Source of the DNA: Agromyces subbeticus DSM 16689
GTDB taxonomy: Bacteria; Actinomycetota; Actinomycetes; Actinomycetales; Microbacteriaceae
Assembly: GCF_000421565.1 (NCBI RefSeq)
Contig: NZ_ATXG01000007.1
Location: forward strand, 62,001-126,000
Length of the DNA: 64,000 nt
Direction of reading: 5' to 3'
A program made the translations under genes and the position numbers. Shown piece by piece: positions 37,327 to 46,195 of this stretch. Under the pieces are notes generated by a model. The model ran no database searches. It saw only the letters and a list, made by a program, of their open reading frames with translations, and was not told where the DNA came from. Position 1 is the stretch's first letter, and each line of letters opens with the position of its first letter.

Positions 37327-39318
37327 ATGCACGCAGTACGCAAGTTATCGTCGGCGCTCACGATCGTCGCCGGAGCGCTCCTCGGAGCCGGCACCGTCGG
37401 CGTCGCCTGGGCTGAAGACCCCGTCGAATTCACTTCCTCCCCCGTCGTCGACACCGTCGGGGCGCTCGGCAGCCGTACCGACGAAGTCGTCGCCGCGATC
37501 GACGCCGGCGCAGATCGCAGCGGACGCCAGCTCTTCGTCGCCTACGTCGATGAGTTCACGAATCCCTCGGCGGCCGACGAGTGGGCGTTCGAGACCGCGA
37601 CCGCGAACGGACTCGGAAACGACGACTACCTGCTCGTCGTCGCGGTCGACGGCCGGGGCTACAACCTCAATCCGCCCGCCGACGGCAGCATCAGTCTCGA
37701 CGAGGTCGACCGCATCGCTCAGAACGTGATCGAGCCCGAGCTCCGCGACGAAGACTGGGCGGGAGCGGCCGTCGCGGGCGCGAATGCGATCGCCGACGGG
37801 TCGGCGGGCGGCGGCGGAGGCGGATGGGGCTTCGTCTGGTTCATCGTCATCGCCGCCGTCGTGGTCGCGATCATCGCCATCGTGCTCGCGCGGCGCAAGA
37901 AGAAGCGCGCAGCCGGCACCGGCGAGGGTCAGGCGCCCCTCCCATCGATCGACGAACTGCGTCGTCAGGCCGGTAGCGCCCTCGTGCAGGCCGATGACGC
38001 TGTGAAGACCAGCGAAGAGGAGCTCGGCTTCGCCGTGGCGTCCTACGGCGAAGCCGCCACCGAGTCCTTCCGCGCGGCGCTCGAGGCGGCGAAGGCGAAA
38101 CTCGCCGAAGCCTTCGCGATGCAGCAGCAGCTCGACGACGCCACGCCCGACACCGACGAGCAGCGCCGCGAGTGGTACGGCGGCATCATCGGCCTCACCG
38201 GCGAGGCCGATGCCATGCTCGACGAGCAGGCGCAGCAGTTCGATGAGCTGCGGGCGCTCGAGCGCGATGCACCGGCCGCGCTCGCGCGAGTGCAGGAGGC
38301 GGCAACCACCGCCGAGTCGGCGATCGCCCCCGCCGCACAGCGGCTGGAGTCGCTCACGGCCCAGTACGCGGCATCCGCCACCGCGCCCATCATCGACAAC
38401 CCGGCCCAGGCGCAATCGCGCATCGGCTTCGCACGCGAGGCGCTCGCCGGCGCCCAGGCCGACGTCTCGGCCGGCGATGCCGCCCAGGCCGCGGTGGGCA
38501 TCCGTGCCGCCGAAGAGGCCGTCGACCAGACCACCCTGCTGACGGCCGCCGTCGAGCGACTCGCGGCCGACCTGGCCACCGCCGACCAAGCGGTGGCCGC
38601 GGTCGTCGCCGAGCTCGACAGCGATGTCGCGACCGCGCGCGCACTCTCGAATGACGCGGCAACGGCGCTCGCCGATCGAGTCGCAGCAGAGATCGCCGCC
38701 ATCCGCGGCTCGATCGTCGCACCCGGGCGCGATCCGATCGCGTTGCACTCGAGGCTCGAGCAGCTCGACGTCGAGATCGATGCGACGATCCAGGGCGTCC
38801 GGGATGCCGCGGAGCAAGCCGCGCGAGCGCAGGCGCAACTCGGCCGGGCGCTGACCACGGCGAGATCGCAGGTGCAGGCGACCGAAGATTACCTCGTCGC
38901 CAGGCGCGGGGCCATCGGCGCCGAGGCGCGCACGCGGCTCGCCGAAGCGGGGCGCCTGCTCGTGGAGGCCGAAGGCATCGCGCCGACCGATCCCGCGGCA
39001 GCACTCACCTCGGCGCAGCGCTCCGAACGTCTCGCGGCCGAAGCCATGTCGTTCGCGCAACGCGACGTCGGCGGGTTCGACGGCGGCATGGGCGGGTTCG
39101 GCAGCAACGCCGGCCGCTCCTCCGGAGGCTCGGGCGGGGACGTCTTCGGCGCCGTGCTCGGCGGCATCCTCATCAATTCGGTGCTCGGCGGCGGGGGCGG
39201 AGGCGGAGGCTTCGGCGGAGGCGGCTTCGGCGGAGGCGGCTTCGGCGGCGGGCGCTCGGCCGGCAGCTTCGGCGGCTCCGCGACGCGCTCGCGGCGCGGA
39301 AGCGGAGGCCGGTTCTGA
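37327..39318 (+). CDS. TPM-domain membrane protein with coiled coil and Gly/Phe tail
   Basis: A 663-residue envelope protein. A signal peptide (cleavage near AWA-ED) precedes an extracytoplasmic TPM domain (residues about 40-150), then a membrane helix (VWFIVIAAVVVAIIAIVLAR), a long cytosolic alanine-rich coiled coil, and a C-terminal stretch of GGGFGGGGFGG repeats. TPM proteins in photosynthetic organisms support photosystem II repair; bacterial ones are linked to stress. It is 110 bases before pspA, which fits an envelope-stress role. Confidence 0.82.
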   Translation: MHAVRKLSSALTIVAGALLGAGTVGVAWAEDPVEFTSSPVVDTVGALGSRTDEVVAAIDAGADRSGRQLFVAYVDEFTNPSAADEWAFETATANGLGNDDYLLVVAVDGRGYNLNPPADGSISLDEVDRIAQNVIEPELRDEDWAGAAVAGANAIADGSAGGGGGGWGFVWFIVIAAVVVAIIAIVLARRKKKRAAGTGEGQAPLPSIDELRRQAGSALVQADDAVKTSEEELGFAVASYGEAATESFRAALEAAKAKLAEAFAMQQQLDDATPDTDEQRREWYGGIIGLTGEADAMLDEQAQQFDELRALERDAPAALARVQEAATTAESAIAPAAQRLESLTAQYAASATAPIIDNPAQAQSRIGFAREALAGAQADVSAGDAAQAAVGIRAAEEAVDQTTLLTAAVERLAADLATADQAVAAVVAELDSDVATARALSNDAATALADRVAAEIAAIRGSIVAPGRDPIALHSRLEQLDVEIDATIQGVRDAAEQAARAQAQLGRALTTARSQVQATEDYLVARRGAIGAEARTRLAEAGRLLVEAEGIAPTDPAAALTSAQRSERLAAEAMSFAQRDVGGFDGGMGGFGSNAGRSSGGSGGDVFGAVLGGILINSVLGGGGGGGGFGGGGFGGGGFGGGRSAGSFGGSATRSRRGSGGRF

Positions 39319-39428
39319 ACCGCCGACGACGACGACGAGGGCGCGGCCGACCGCCGGCCGTCAGCTGACCGATCCCACCGACCACGAACCGATACGACCG
39401 AACTCGGATCACCACGAAAGGAACGACC

Positions 39429-40166
39429 ATGGCAAAGCAGTCCATCTTCGGACGGATCTCGCAGCTCGTGCGAGCCAACGTCAACAATCTCATCGACCAG
39501 GCCGAAGACCCTCAGCTGATGCTGGATCAGATGGTGCGCGACTTCACCAACGCGATCGCCGACGCCGAGGCCGCGATCGCCGAGACGATCGGCAACCTGC
39601 GACTCCTCGAGGACGACCACCGCGAAGACGTCGAAGCGGCCCGCGAATGGGGCGAGAAGGCCGTCGCCGCGAGCCGGAAGGCCGACGAGCTGCGCACGGC
39701 CGGCGACGCGTCGGGGGCCGACAAGTTCGACAACCTCGCGAAGGTCGCCCTCAGTCGCCAGATCTCGTCCGAGAACGAGGCCAAGGCCGCCGATCCGCAG
39801 ATCGCGGCGCAGACCGAGGTCGTCGACAAGCTGAAGTCGGGCCTGAACGGCATGAAGGAAAAGCTCGTCCAGCTGCAGAACAAGCGCAGCGAGCTCGTCG
39901 CCCGTTCGAAGACGGCCCAGGCGCAGAAGCAGGTGCACGACGCCGTCAAGTCGATCGACATCCTCGACCCGACGAGCGACCTCGGCCGCTTCGAAGACAA
40001 GATTCGCCGTGAAGAGGCCGTCGTGCGTGGCCAGGCGGAGCTCGCCGCGTCGAGCCTCGACTCCCAGTTCAACGAACTCGACGACCTGGGCGAGCTCACC
40101 GAGGTCGACGCGCGACTCGCCGCACTGAAGGCCGGCGGCAACTCGCAGGGCGCGATCGGCGGCTGA
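39429..40166 (+). CDS. pspA: PspA/IM30 family phage-shock protein
   Basis: A 245-residue helical protein of the PspA/Vipp1 family (FGRISQLVRANVNNLIDQAE, ending in alpha-helical coils). PspA binds stressed membranes and limits proton leakage. The ribosome-binding site AAAGGA precedes the ATG. Its neighbours (TPM protein, ECF sigma factor) suggest they act together on envelope stress. No pspF or pspBC is nearby, as usual in Actinobacteria. Confidence 0.93.
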   Translation: MAKQSIFGRISQLVRANVNNLIDQAEDPQLMLDQMVRDFTNAIADAEAAIAETIGNLRLLEDDHREDVEAAREWGEKAVAASRKADELRTAGDASGADKFDNLAKVALSRQISSENEAKAADPQIAAQTEVVDKLKSGLNGMKEKLVQLQNKRSELVARSKTAQAQKQVHDAVKSIDILDPTSDLGRFEDKIRREEAVVRGQAELAASSLDSQFNELDDLGELTEVDARLAALKAGGNSQGAIGG

Positions 40167-40179
40167 GCCCGCTCTGCCC

Positions 40180-40221
40180 GTCGAGCCCGTCGGAACCCAC
40201 TCGGGTCCCGTCGGGCTCGAC
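40180..40221 (+). terminator. Long hairpin after pspA
   Basis: GTCGAGCCCG (40180-40189) pairs with CGGGCTCGAC (40212-40221). An inner stem CGGaACCC/GGGTCCCG continues with one mismatch around ACTC. No T-run. Confidence 0.72.
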
Positions 40222-40254
40222 CAACCGGGCTCCGGGCGCGCAATACTTGAGGAC

Positions 40255-41106
40255 ATGCCCGCAACGTTCGTCGTCGTTCCCCTCTGGCAGGGGTCCGTCT
40301 CCTCCCGAGCCATGAGTCACGCCGACGGCGCAGCCGCCATTCTCGGCGACCTCCCGTCTGCCTCGACGCTCGTCGTCGAGGTGCCGGTCGAAGCCGGCGA
40401 AGCGCTCGGCACCGGGGTGCTGCGATACAGCACGCTCACTCGCGTGCGCGATCTCACCACCGCCGCGCTCGGCACGGTGCCCGATTGGGCGCTCACGATC
40501 GGCGGCGACTGCGGTGCCTCGCTCGCCGCCGTCGGCCATGCCTCGAGCCTGGCCGCCGGCGACCTCGCGGTGCTCTGGCTCGACGCGCATCCCGACCTGA
40601 ACACCCCCGAGTCCTCGCCGTCTGGCGGATTCGGCGGCATGACGCTGCGCGCCATCGTGGGCGAGGGCGCCGAAGGGCTCGCGCTCGAACCCGACACCCG
40701 CGTCGCGCCCGAGCGCATCGTGCTCGGCGGCATCCGTGCCATCGACGACGAAGAGCGCCGCTTCATCGACGCGCACGACATGGTGACCCTCACCGTCGAA
40801 GACCTCTCCGACCCCACCGCCGTGATCGCCGCGCTCGAAGCGACGGGCGCCTCCCGGGTGTTCGTGCACATCGACCTCGACGTGCTCGACCCCGCGGCGC
40901 TCGCCGGGCTCTCGTATCCCATGCCGTTCGGCATCGGGGCGACCGAACTCGTCGCACTCGTGCGGGCCGTCGTCGCCCGGTTCCCGATCGCAGGGGCCGC
41001 GATCGCCGGCTTCGCGCCGGCCACACCGCAAGCGGCCGATGACGACCTGCCCACGATCCTCCGTCTCGTCGGCGCGCTGACCTCGGGCACCGCCGACGCG
41101 CGCTAG
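40255..41106 (+). CDS. Arginase-fold protein with altered metal site
   Basis: A 283-residue ureohydrolase-fold protein. The usual metal motifs appear as GGDCGAS (C86 where arginases and agmatinases have His), LDAHPDLNT (D110, H112, D114) and HIDLDVLDP (D207, D209). The late acidic substrate residue of arginase also seems absent. It may bind one metal or act on another substrate. AATACT lies seven bases before the ATG. Calling it an arginase would be over-assignment. Confidence 0.78.
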   Translation: MPATFVVVPLWQGSVSSRAMSHADGAAAILGDLPSASTLVVEVPVEAGEALGTGVLRYSTLTRVRDLTTAALGTVPDWALTIGGDCGASLAAVGHASSLAAGDLAVLWLDAHPDLNTPESSPSGGFGGMTLRAIVGEGAEGLALEPDTRVAPERIVLGGIRAIDDEERRFIDAHDMVTLTVEDLSDPTAVIAALEATGASRVFVHIDLDVLDPAALAGLSYPMPFGIGATELVALVRAVVARFPIAGAAIAGFAPATPQAADDDLPTILRLVGALTSGTADAR

Positions 41107-41185
41107 CCGGATGCCCCGGGGCGTCGCTACTCCCTAGGCTGGGGACAGGCTGTCGGCGCACGCCGGCGCACCGGAGGGGAACGCG

Positions 41186-42718
41186 ATGGAACACGAGGTC
41201 GACGTCATCGTCATCGGCGGTGGACCGGTCGGTGAGAACGCCGCAGATCGGGCTCGAGCCGCGGGGCTCGAGGTCGTGCTGATCGAACGCGAACTCGTCG
41301 GCGGCGAGTGCTCGTACTGGGCCTGCGTCCCCTCGAAGACGCTGCTGAGGAGCGCCGCGGCCCTGCGCGCGGCGCAGCGGGTCGGCGGAGCGCGCGAGGC
41401 CGTCACTGCCGCGCTCGACGTGCCGGCGGTGCTCGCCCGCCGCGACTACTGGGTCTCCGACTGGAGCGACCAGGGCGGCGCCGACTGGCTGGCGAGCGTC
41501 GGCATCGGTCTCGAACGAGGCCACGGCCGTCTCGACGGCGAACGGCGTGTCGTCGTCGAACGCCCCGACGGCGAGGAGCTCGTCGTGCTGGCTCGGCACG
41601 CGGTCGTCGTGGCGACGGGGACCGATCCCGTGATTCCGCCCATCGCGGGCCTCGCCGAGGCACGGCCGTGGACGAGTCGCGAGGCCACGAGCGTCACCGC
41701 GCCTCCGGCGCGACTCGCGATCATCGGCGGCGGGGTCGTGGCGGTCGAGATGGCGACCGCGTTCGCGGGCTTCGGCACCGAAGTGACCGTGCTCGCCCGC
41801 AGTGGGCTGCTCGGCGGCATGGAGCCGTTCGCGGGCGAAGCCGTCGCCGCCGGGCTGCGCTCGCTCGGGGCATCCGTTCGCCTCGGCGTGCAGCCCACGC
41901 TGGTGGAGCGAACCGCGGCCGGCGAGATCGTCGTCACTCTCGACGACGGCGAGACCGTCACGGCCGACGAGGTGCTCGTCGCCACCGGTCGGCAACCCCG
42001 CAGCGACCGTCTCGGCCTCGAATCGGTCGGCCTCGAGGCCGGCGACTGGGTCGCCGTCGACGACACGATGCTCGCGACCGGCGCCGCCGGCAACGCCGAG
42101 CGGCCGTGGCTCTACGCCGTCGGCGACCTCAACCATCGAGCGCTGCTGACGCATCAGGGCAAGTACCAGGCGCGCGCGGTCGGCGATCTCATCGCGGCAC
42201 GCGCGCTCGGCCGGCCGCAGCAGACCGAGCCGTGGGGCGCGCACGTCGCGACGGCCGATCACTCGGCCGTGCCGCAGGTCGTCTTCGCCGAGCCCGAGGC
42301 GGTGTCGGTCGGACTCACGGCGGCGGCGGCGAAGCGCGAGGGCCGCCGCGTGCGCCTCGCCGATGTCTCGTTCTCCTCCGTCAGCGGCGCCGGCATCGTC
42401 GCCGACGACTACGAGGGCAGGGCGCGACTCGTCGTCGACGAGGAACGCGGCACGGTCGTCGGTGCGACGTTCGTGGGGCAGGATGTCGCGGAGCTGCTGC
42501 AGTCGGCGACGATCGCGATCGTCGGCGAGGTGCCGATCGATCGCCTCTGGCACGCCGTGCCAGCCTTCCCGACCATGAGCGAGGTGTGGTTGCGGCTGCT
42601 CGAGGCGCTTGGCCGGCCGGGCGCAGCGGATGCTGCGGTCTCGGCTGCGGCGACGCACGACCATGACGATGACCATGCCGACGCGAACGCCGACGCCGAC
42701 AGCGAGGAGGCCGCGTGA
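41186..42718 (+). CDS. FAD/NAD(P) disulfide reductase-like oxidoreductase
   Basis: A 510-residue protein of the class-I pyridine-nucleotide disulfide family (IVIGGGPVGENAADRARAAG). The redox pair is C42 and C47 in GGECSYWACVPSK. The C-terminal catalytic His is not found: AFPTMSEVW stands where HPTxSE is expected. It ends with a His/Asp-rich tail (THDHDDDHADANADADSEEA) that could bind metal. Close to mercuric reductase-like actinobacterial proteins without a known reaction. GGAGGGG precedes the ATG. Confidence 0.85.
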   Translation: MEHEVDVIVIGGGPVGENAADRARAAGLEVVLIERELVGGECSYWACVPSKTLLRSAAALRAAQRVGGAREAVTAALDVPAVLARRDYWVSDWSDQGGADWLASVGIGLERGHGRLDGERRVVVERPDGEELVVLARHAVVVATGTDPVIPPIAGLAEARPWTSREATSVTAPPARLAIIGGGVVAVEMATAFAGFGTEVTVLARSGLLGGMEPFAGEAVAAGLRSLGASVRLGVQPTLVERTAAGEIVVTLDDGETVTADEVLVATGRQPRSDRLGLESVGLEAGDWVAVDDTMLATGAAGNAERPWLYAVGDLNHRALLTHQGKYQARAVGDLIAARALGRPQQTEPWGAHVATADHSAVPQVVFAEPEAVSVGLTAAAAKREGRRVRLADVSFSSVSGAGIVADDYEGRARLVVDEERGTVVGATFVGQDVAELLQSATIAIVGEVPIDRLWHAVPAFPTMSEVWLRLLEALGRPGAADAAVSAAATHDHDDDHADANADADSEEAA

Positions 42719-43182
42719 GCGAGCGATCGAATGGCGGGACGGCAGACGGCACACTCCGCATCAGCCTGACGAACTCCCCCATCAGCCGACTCGGCTATTG
42801 GTGGGCGACCGCCGTGGGCTTCGCCTGGGGCTTCATCTGGAGCACCGGCCCGATCGAGCGCCGACACGGGCTCTTCATCTTCACCGGCATGCCGAAGTGG
42901 ACCTTCGGACGCGGCGGCTCGTGCGTGGGGGGCTGCTACCTCACGAACCGCAACGCGGGCGACCGGGTGCTCGGCCACGAGGCCGTGCACAAGCAGCAGT
43001 GGCTGACCTACGGCATGCTCTTTCCGCTGCTGTACTTCATCGCCGGACGCGATCCGCTGAAGAACCGCTTCGAGATCGAGGCCGGGCTCGAGGCGGGCGG
43101 CTACCTGCCGAGCCGCCCGATCAGGCCTCGCTCACGACCTGGCGCTACCCCTCAGCGCGCCCGAGCTTCCAGTACCCCATGA
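42715..43182 (+). CDS. Small membrane-associated protein with HExxH motif
   Basis: A 155-residue protein of unknown function that I do not place in a characterised family. A hydrophobic N-terminal part (YWWATAVGFAWGFIWSTGPI) is followed by CVGGC (C70, C74), then HEAVH at 88-92, a hydrophobic stretch and an acidic FEIEAGLEAGGY. HExxH plus a downstream Glu is the pattern of gluzincin metallopeptidases, but the protein is very short. The GTG overlaps the reductase stop (GTGA), so they may act together. The last 38 bases overlap the convergent siderophore-interacting gene. Confidence 0.72.
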   Translation: MSERSNGGTADGTLRISLTNSPISRLGYWWATAVGFAWGFIWSTGPIERRHGLFIFTGMPKWTFGRGGSCVGGCYLTNRNAGDRVLGHEAVHKQQWLTYGMLFPLLYFIAGRDPLKNRFEIEAGLEAGGYLPSRPIRPRSRPGATPQRARASSTP

Positions 43183-44068
43183 AAGCGACCCGTCGCCGGT
43201 CGACGCCGAGGCCCTTGACGAGGTGGCGGCGAAGCGTCGTGATCGCGGTCGCCTCCCCCGCGAGCCACGCGTAGAGACCGCCGTCATCGGCAGCCTCCGG
43301 CACCTCCCAGACGAGGTCTTCGTCATCGAGGGCCGGCAGGTCCCGCACGGCTGCAGGAGCCGCGGCGGGTACTGCCGCTGCAGCGGGATCGGCGGCGACC
43401 CAGGCATCCGCCCACTCGGTGACCGCGCCGACGAGTTCGGCGCCGTAGCCGCCGGTGGGGTCATGTCGTGGCAACCAGCGCACCTCGACTCCAGCGGGGG
43501 CACGCAGGTCGAGGGCGTCGCCGGCGTCGGGCACCTCGAGGAAGACGGCACCCCGTGCATCGGCAGGAAGCTGTTCGAGGATCGCGCTCACGGCGGGCAC
43601 CGCGGTCTCGTCACCCGCGATGAGCAGCGTGCGCGCGGCTCCGGGATGCCACTCCCAACCGCCCGAGTCCTCATCGCTCGTCGCGTCGGGCCCGATGACG
43701 AGCATGCGCTCACCGGAGCGGGCCGCGGCGATCCACCGGGAAGCAGGGCCACTGTCGCCATGGGCGACGAAGTCGACGTCGAGTTCACCGAGCTCGGGGC
43801 GCAGGCCCCTGATCGTGTAGGTGCGAATCGGGTTGCGCCGATCATCGGGCAACGCCCGCCATGCCGAGTACCAGTCGTCGCCGGCCATCGGCACCTCGTC
43901 GAAGCCGCTCGCCTCGAGCGGCAGCATGACCTTGATGCGCTGGTCTGGGCCGTCCCATCCGAACTGCTTGAGATCGTCGGAGCGGAACGTGACACGCACG
44001 AAGTGCGGTGACAATCGGCTGATCTCACCGACCTGGGTGTCGAACACGCGATATCCGGGCTTGGCCAT
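43145..44068 (-). CDS. Siderophore-interacting flavoprotein (ferric-siderophore reductase)
   Basis: A 307-residue FAD-dependent reductase that frees iron from imported siderophores. Family motifs are RTYTIRG (FAD binding), DFVAHGDSGPASRWI, the NAD(P)-binding LIAGDETAVPAVSAIL and the C-terminal GYWKLGR. It lies 24 bases downstream of the permease and is the last gene of the iron-box operon. Confidence 0.9.
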   Translation of the reverse strand: MAKPGYRVFDTQVGEISRLSPHFVRVTFRSDDLKQFGWDGPDQRIKVMLPLEASGFDEVPMAGDDWYSAWRALPDDRRNPIRTYTIRGLRPELGELDVDFVAHGDSGPASRWIAAARSGERMLVIGPDATSDEDSGGWEWHPGAARTLLIAGDETAVPAVSAILEQLPADARGAVFLEVPDAGDALDLRAPAGVEVRWLPRHDPTGGYGAELVGAVTEWADAWVAADPAAAAVPAAAPAAVRDLPALDDEDLVWEVPEAADDGGLYAWLAGEATAITTLRRHLVKGLGVDRRRVAFMGYWKLGRAEG

Positions 44069-44092
44069 GCGAACTCTCTCTGTTGGAAGCGA

Positions 44093-46195
44093 TCAGCTGT
44101 TGCGGCGCGAGCGCCACAGCAACCAGACGAAGTACGGGGCGCCGACGACCGCGGTGAGGAGGCCGGCGGGCAACTGCGCCGGAGCGATCACCGTGCGGCC
44201 GAGCGTGTCGGCGACGCAGACGAGCAGCGCGCCGAGCAGCGCCGCGAGCGGAAGCACGAGGGCGTGACGCGAGCCGACGAGGGCACGCGCCGCGTGCGGG
44301 GCGACGAGGCCGACGAACCCGATCACGCCGACGGCCGAGACGGCGGTGGCGGTGAGGGCCACGCTGACTGCGAGCAGTCCGAGCCTGGTCGAGCCGAGGC
44401 GCACCCCGAGCACGCGCGGCGTGTCGTCGTCGAAGGCGAGCAGGTCGAGCTCTCGTCGGGCCGAGGCCAGCAGCGGCACCGCGATGAGGATGACGATCGC
44501 GAGCGGGATCAGCTGCGGGAAGGTGCGCCCGTAGGTCGAGCCCGACATCCACGTGAGGGCCTTCGCGGCGTTGTACGGGTCGGTCGCGATGATCAGCATC
44601 GAGGTGACCGCCCCGGCCGCCGCTGAGACGCCGAGCCCGATCAGGATGAGCCGGGTCGAGGCGAGACCGCCCCGCATCGCGAGCCCGAAGACGATGAGGG
44701 CCGCGAGCGCGGCCCCGGCCAGGCCACCGACCGTCACGCCGAAGAACGTGGCGAGCGGCCAGAAGGTGATCACGAGCACGGCACCGACGCCGGCGCCGCC
44801 GGTGACCCCGAGGATCGCGGGCTCGGCGAGCGGGTTGCGCGAGACGGCCTGCACGACCGTGCCGGCGAGGGCGAGCGCGGCGCCGGCGAGAATGGCCGCG
44901 GCAACACGCGGCGCACGGGTGTTCATCACGAACTCGACGAGCGGCCCGGCCTGGCCGGTCACCCAGTTGAGCACGTCGCCGCCGAGCAGCTTCGCGTCGC
45001 CGAGCAGCAGCGAGACGAAGGCGAGCGCGACGAGCAGCACGGCGGATGCCGCGATGACGAGCACCCGGCCGCGGCGTGAGAGCCCGGCGCCGATCACGAA
45101 GCCGGTGCCGCTGTCGGAGGCCGCCCGTGCGCGGAGCGCGAGCGCGACGAGGAACACCGCACCGAAGATGGTCGTGACGACGCCGGTCGGCACCTCGACG
45201 GCCGCCTGGCCGCCGAAGGCGAGTCGGAGCAGCACGTCGGCGCCGAGCACGACGATGACGCCCATGACCGCAGCGGCCGGAATGAGCAGCACGTGCTTCT
45301 GCATGCCGGGCACGCGCACGGCGATGAGTCGAACGATGGCCGGTGCCGCGAGGCCGACGAAGCCGATCGGACCGGCCACGGTCACCGCCGCAGCAGAGAG
45401 CAGCACGGCGATCAGGATGCCGATGAGCCGGGTGCGGCGCACTCGCACCCCGAGCACCGTCGCGGTGTCGCCGCCGAGTGCGATCAGATCGAACTGGCGC
45501 GCGAAGAGGAAGAGCACGGCGACGGCGAGCAGCACGACCGGCCCGAGTTGCAGCATGGGTTCCATGCTCGTCTGGGCGAGCGTGCCGTTGCCCCAGGCGT
45601 AGAGTCCCTCGGTGCGCTCGGGGTAGAGCAGGAGCAGCATCGTCGTGATCGCCACGAGCGCCAGCGCGATGGCCGAGCCGGCGAGCACGAGGCGCACGGT
45701 GCCGCCACCGCTGCCGGCTGAGAGAGCGAGCACGAGACCCGCAGCGGCGAGGCCGCCGATGAACGCGACCGCACCACCGCCGGCGATCGGCAGCGCGATG
45801 CCGAACGCCGCGACGGCGACGACGGCCAGGTAGGAGCCGGCGTTGACGGCGAGCGTGTCGGGCGAGGCGAGCACATTGCGCGAGACGCTCTGCATCACGA
45901 GCCCGGCGACGCCGAGCGCGACGCCCACGAGCACGCCCGCGGCCAGTCGCGGCATCCGCGACGCGACGAGCACCGCAGCCGACTGGTCATCTGAGCCGCC
46001 CGCGAGCAGGCCGAGCAGTTCGGGGAGGCCGACGCTCGCCGAGCCCTGCGTCACGTGCACCGCGGCGAGCAGTGTCGCGACGACGAGCCCGAGTGCGACG
46101 AGCAGCACCGCGCCGAGGCGAGGCCGCGCGGCCCCGCCCGGTGCGGGAGTCAGCGTTGCGGCCTGATCAGCCCGCAAGGGTGGCGACGACGGCAT
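44093..46195 (-). CDS. Fused FecCD-type siderophore permease
   Basis: A single 700-residue protein holds two FecCD permease units: residues about 20-345 (ASRMPRLAAGVLVGVALGVA, GPIGFVGLAAPAIVRL) and about 370-700 (NTRAPRVAAAILAGAALALA, GVIGFVGLVAPHAARALVGS). Most systems use two separate permeases; FhuB is the classical fused example. About 20 membrane helices are expected. Overlaps the binding-protein gene by 29 bases. Confidence 0.92.
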   Translation of the reverse strand: MPSSPPLRADQAATLTPAPGGAARPRLGAVLLVALGLVVATLLAAVHVTQGSASVGLPELLGLLAGGSDDQSAAVLVASRMPRLAAGVLVGVALGVAGLVMQSVSRNVLASPDTLAVNAGSYLAVVAVAAFGIALPIAGGGAVAFIGGLAAAGLVLALSAGSGGGTVRLVLAGSAIALALVAITTMLLLLYPERTEGLYAWGNGTLAQTSMEPMLQLGPVVLLAVAVLFLFARQFDLIALGGDTATVLGVRVRRTRLIGILIAVLLSAAAVTVAGPIGFVGLAAPAIVRLIAVRVPGMQKHVLLIPAAAVMGVIVVLGADVLLRLAFGGQAAVEVPTGVVTTIFGAVFLVALALRARAASDSGTGFVIGAGLSRRGRVLVIAASAVLLVALAFVSLLLGDAKLLGGDVLNWVTGQAGPLVEFVMNTRAPRVAAAILAGAALALAGTVVQAVSRNPLAEPAILGVTGGAGVGAVLVITFWPLATFFGVTVGGLAGAALAALIVFGLAMRGGLASTRLILIGLGVSAAAGAVTSMLIIATDPYNAAKALTWMSGSTYGRTFPQLIPLAIVILIAVPLLASARRELDLLAFDDDTPRVLGVRLGSTRLGLLAVSVALTATAVSAVGVIGFVGLVAPHAARALVGSRHALVLPLAALLGALLVCVADTLGRTVIAPAQLPAGLLTAVVGAPYFVWLLWRSRRNS

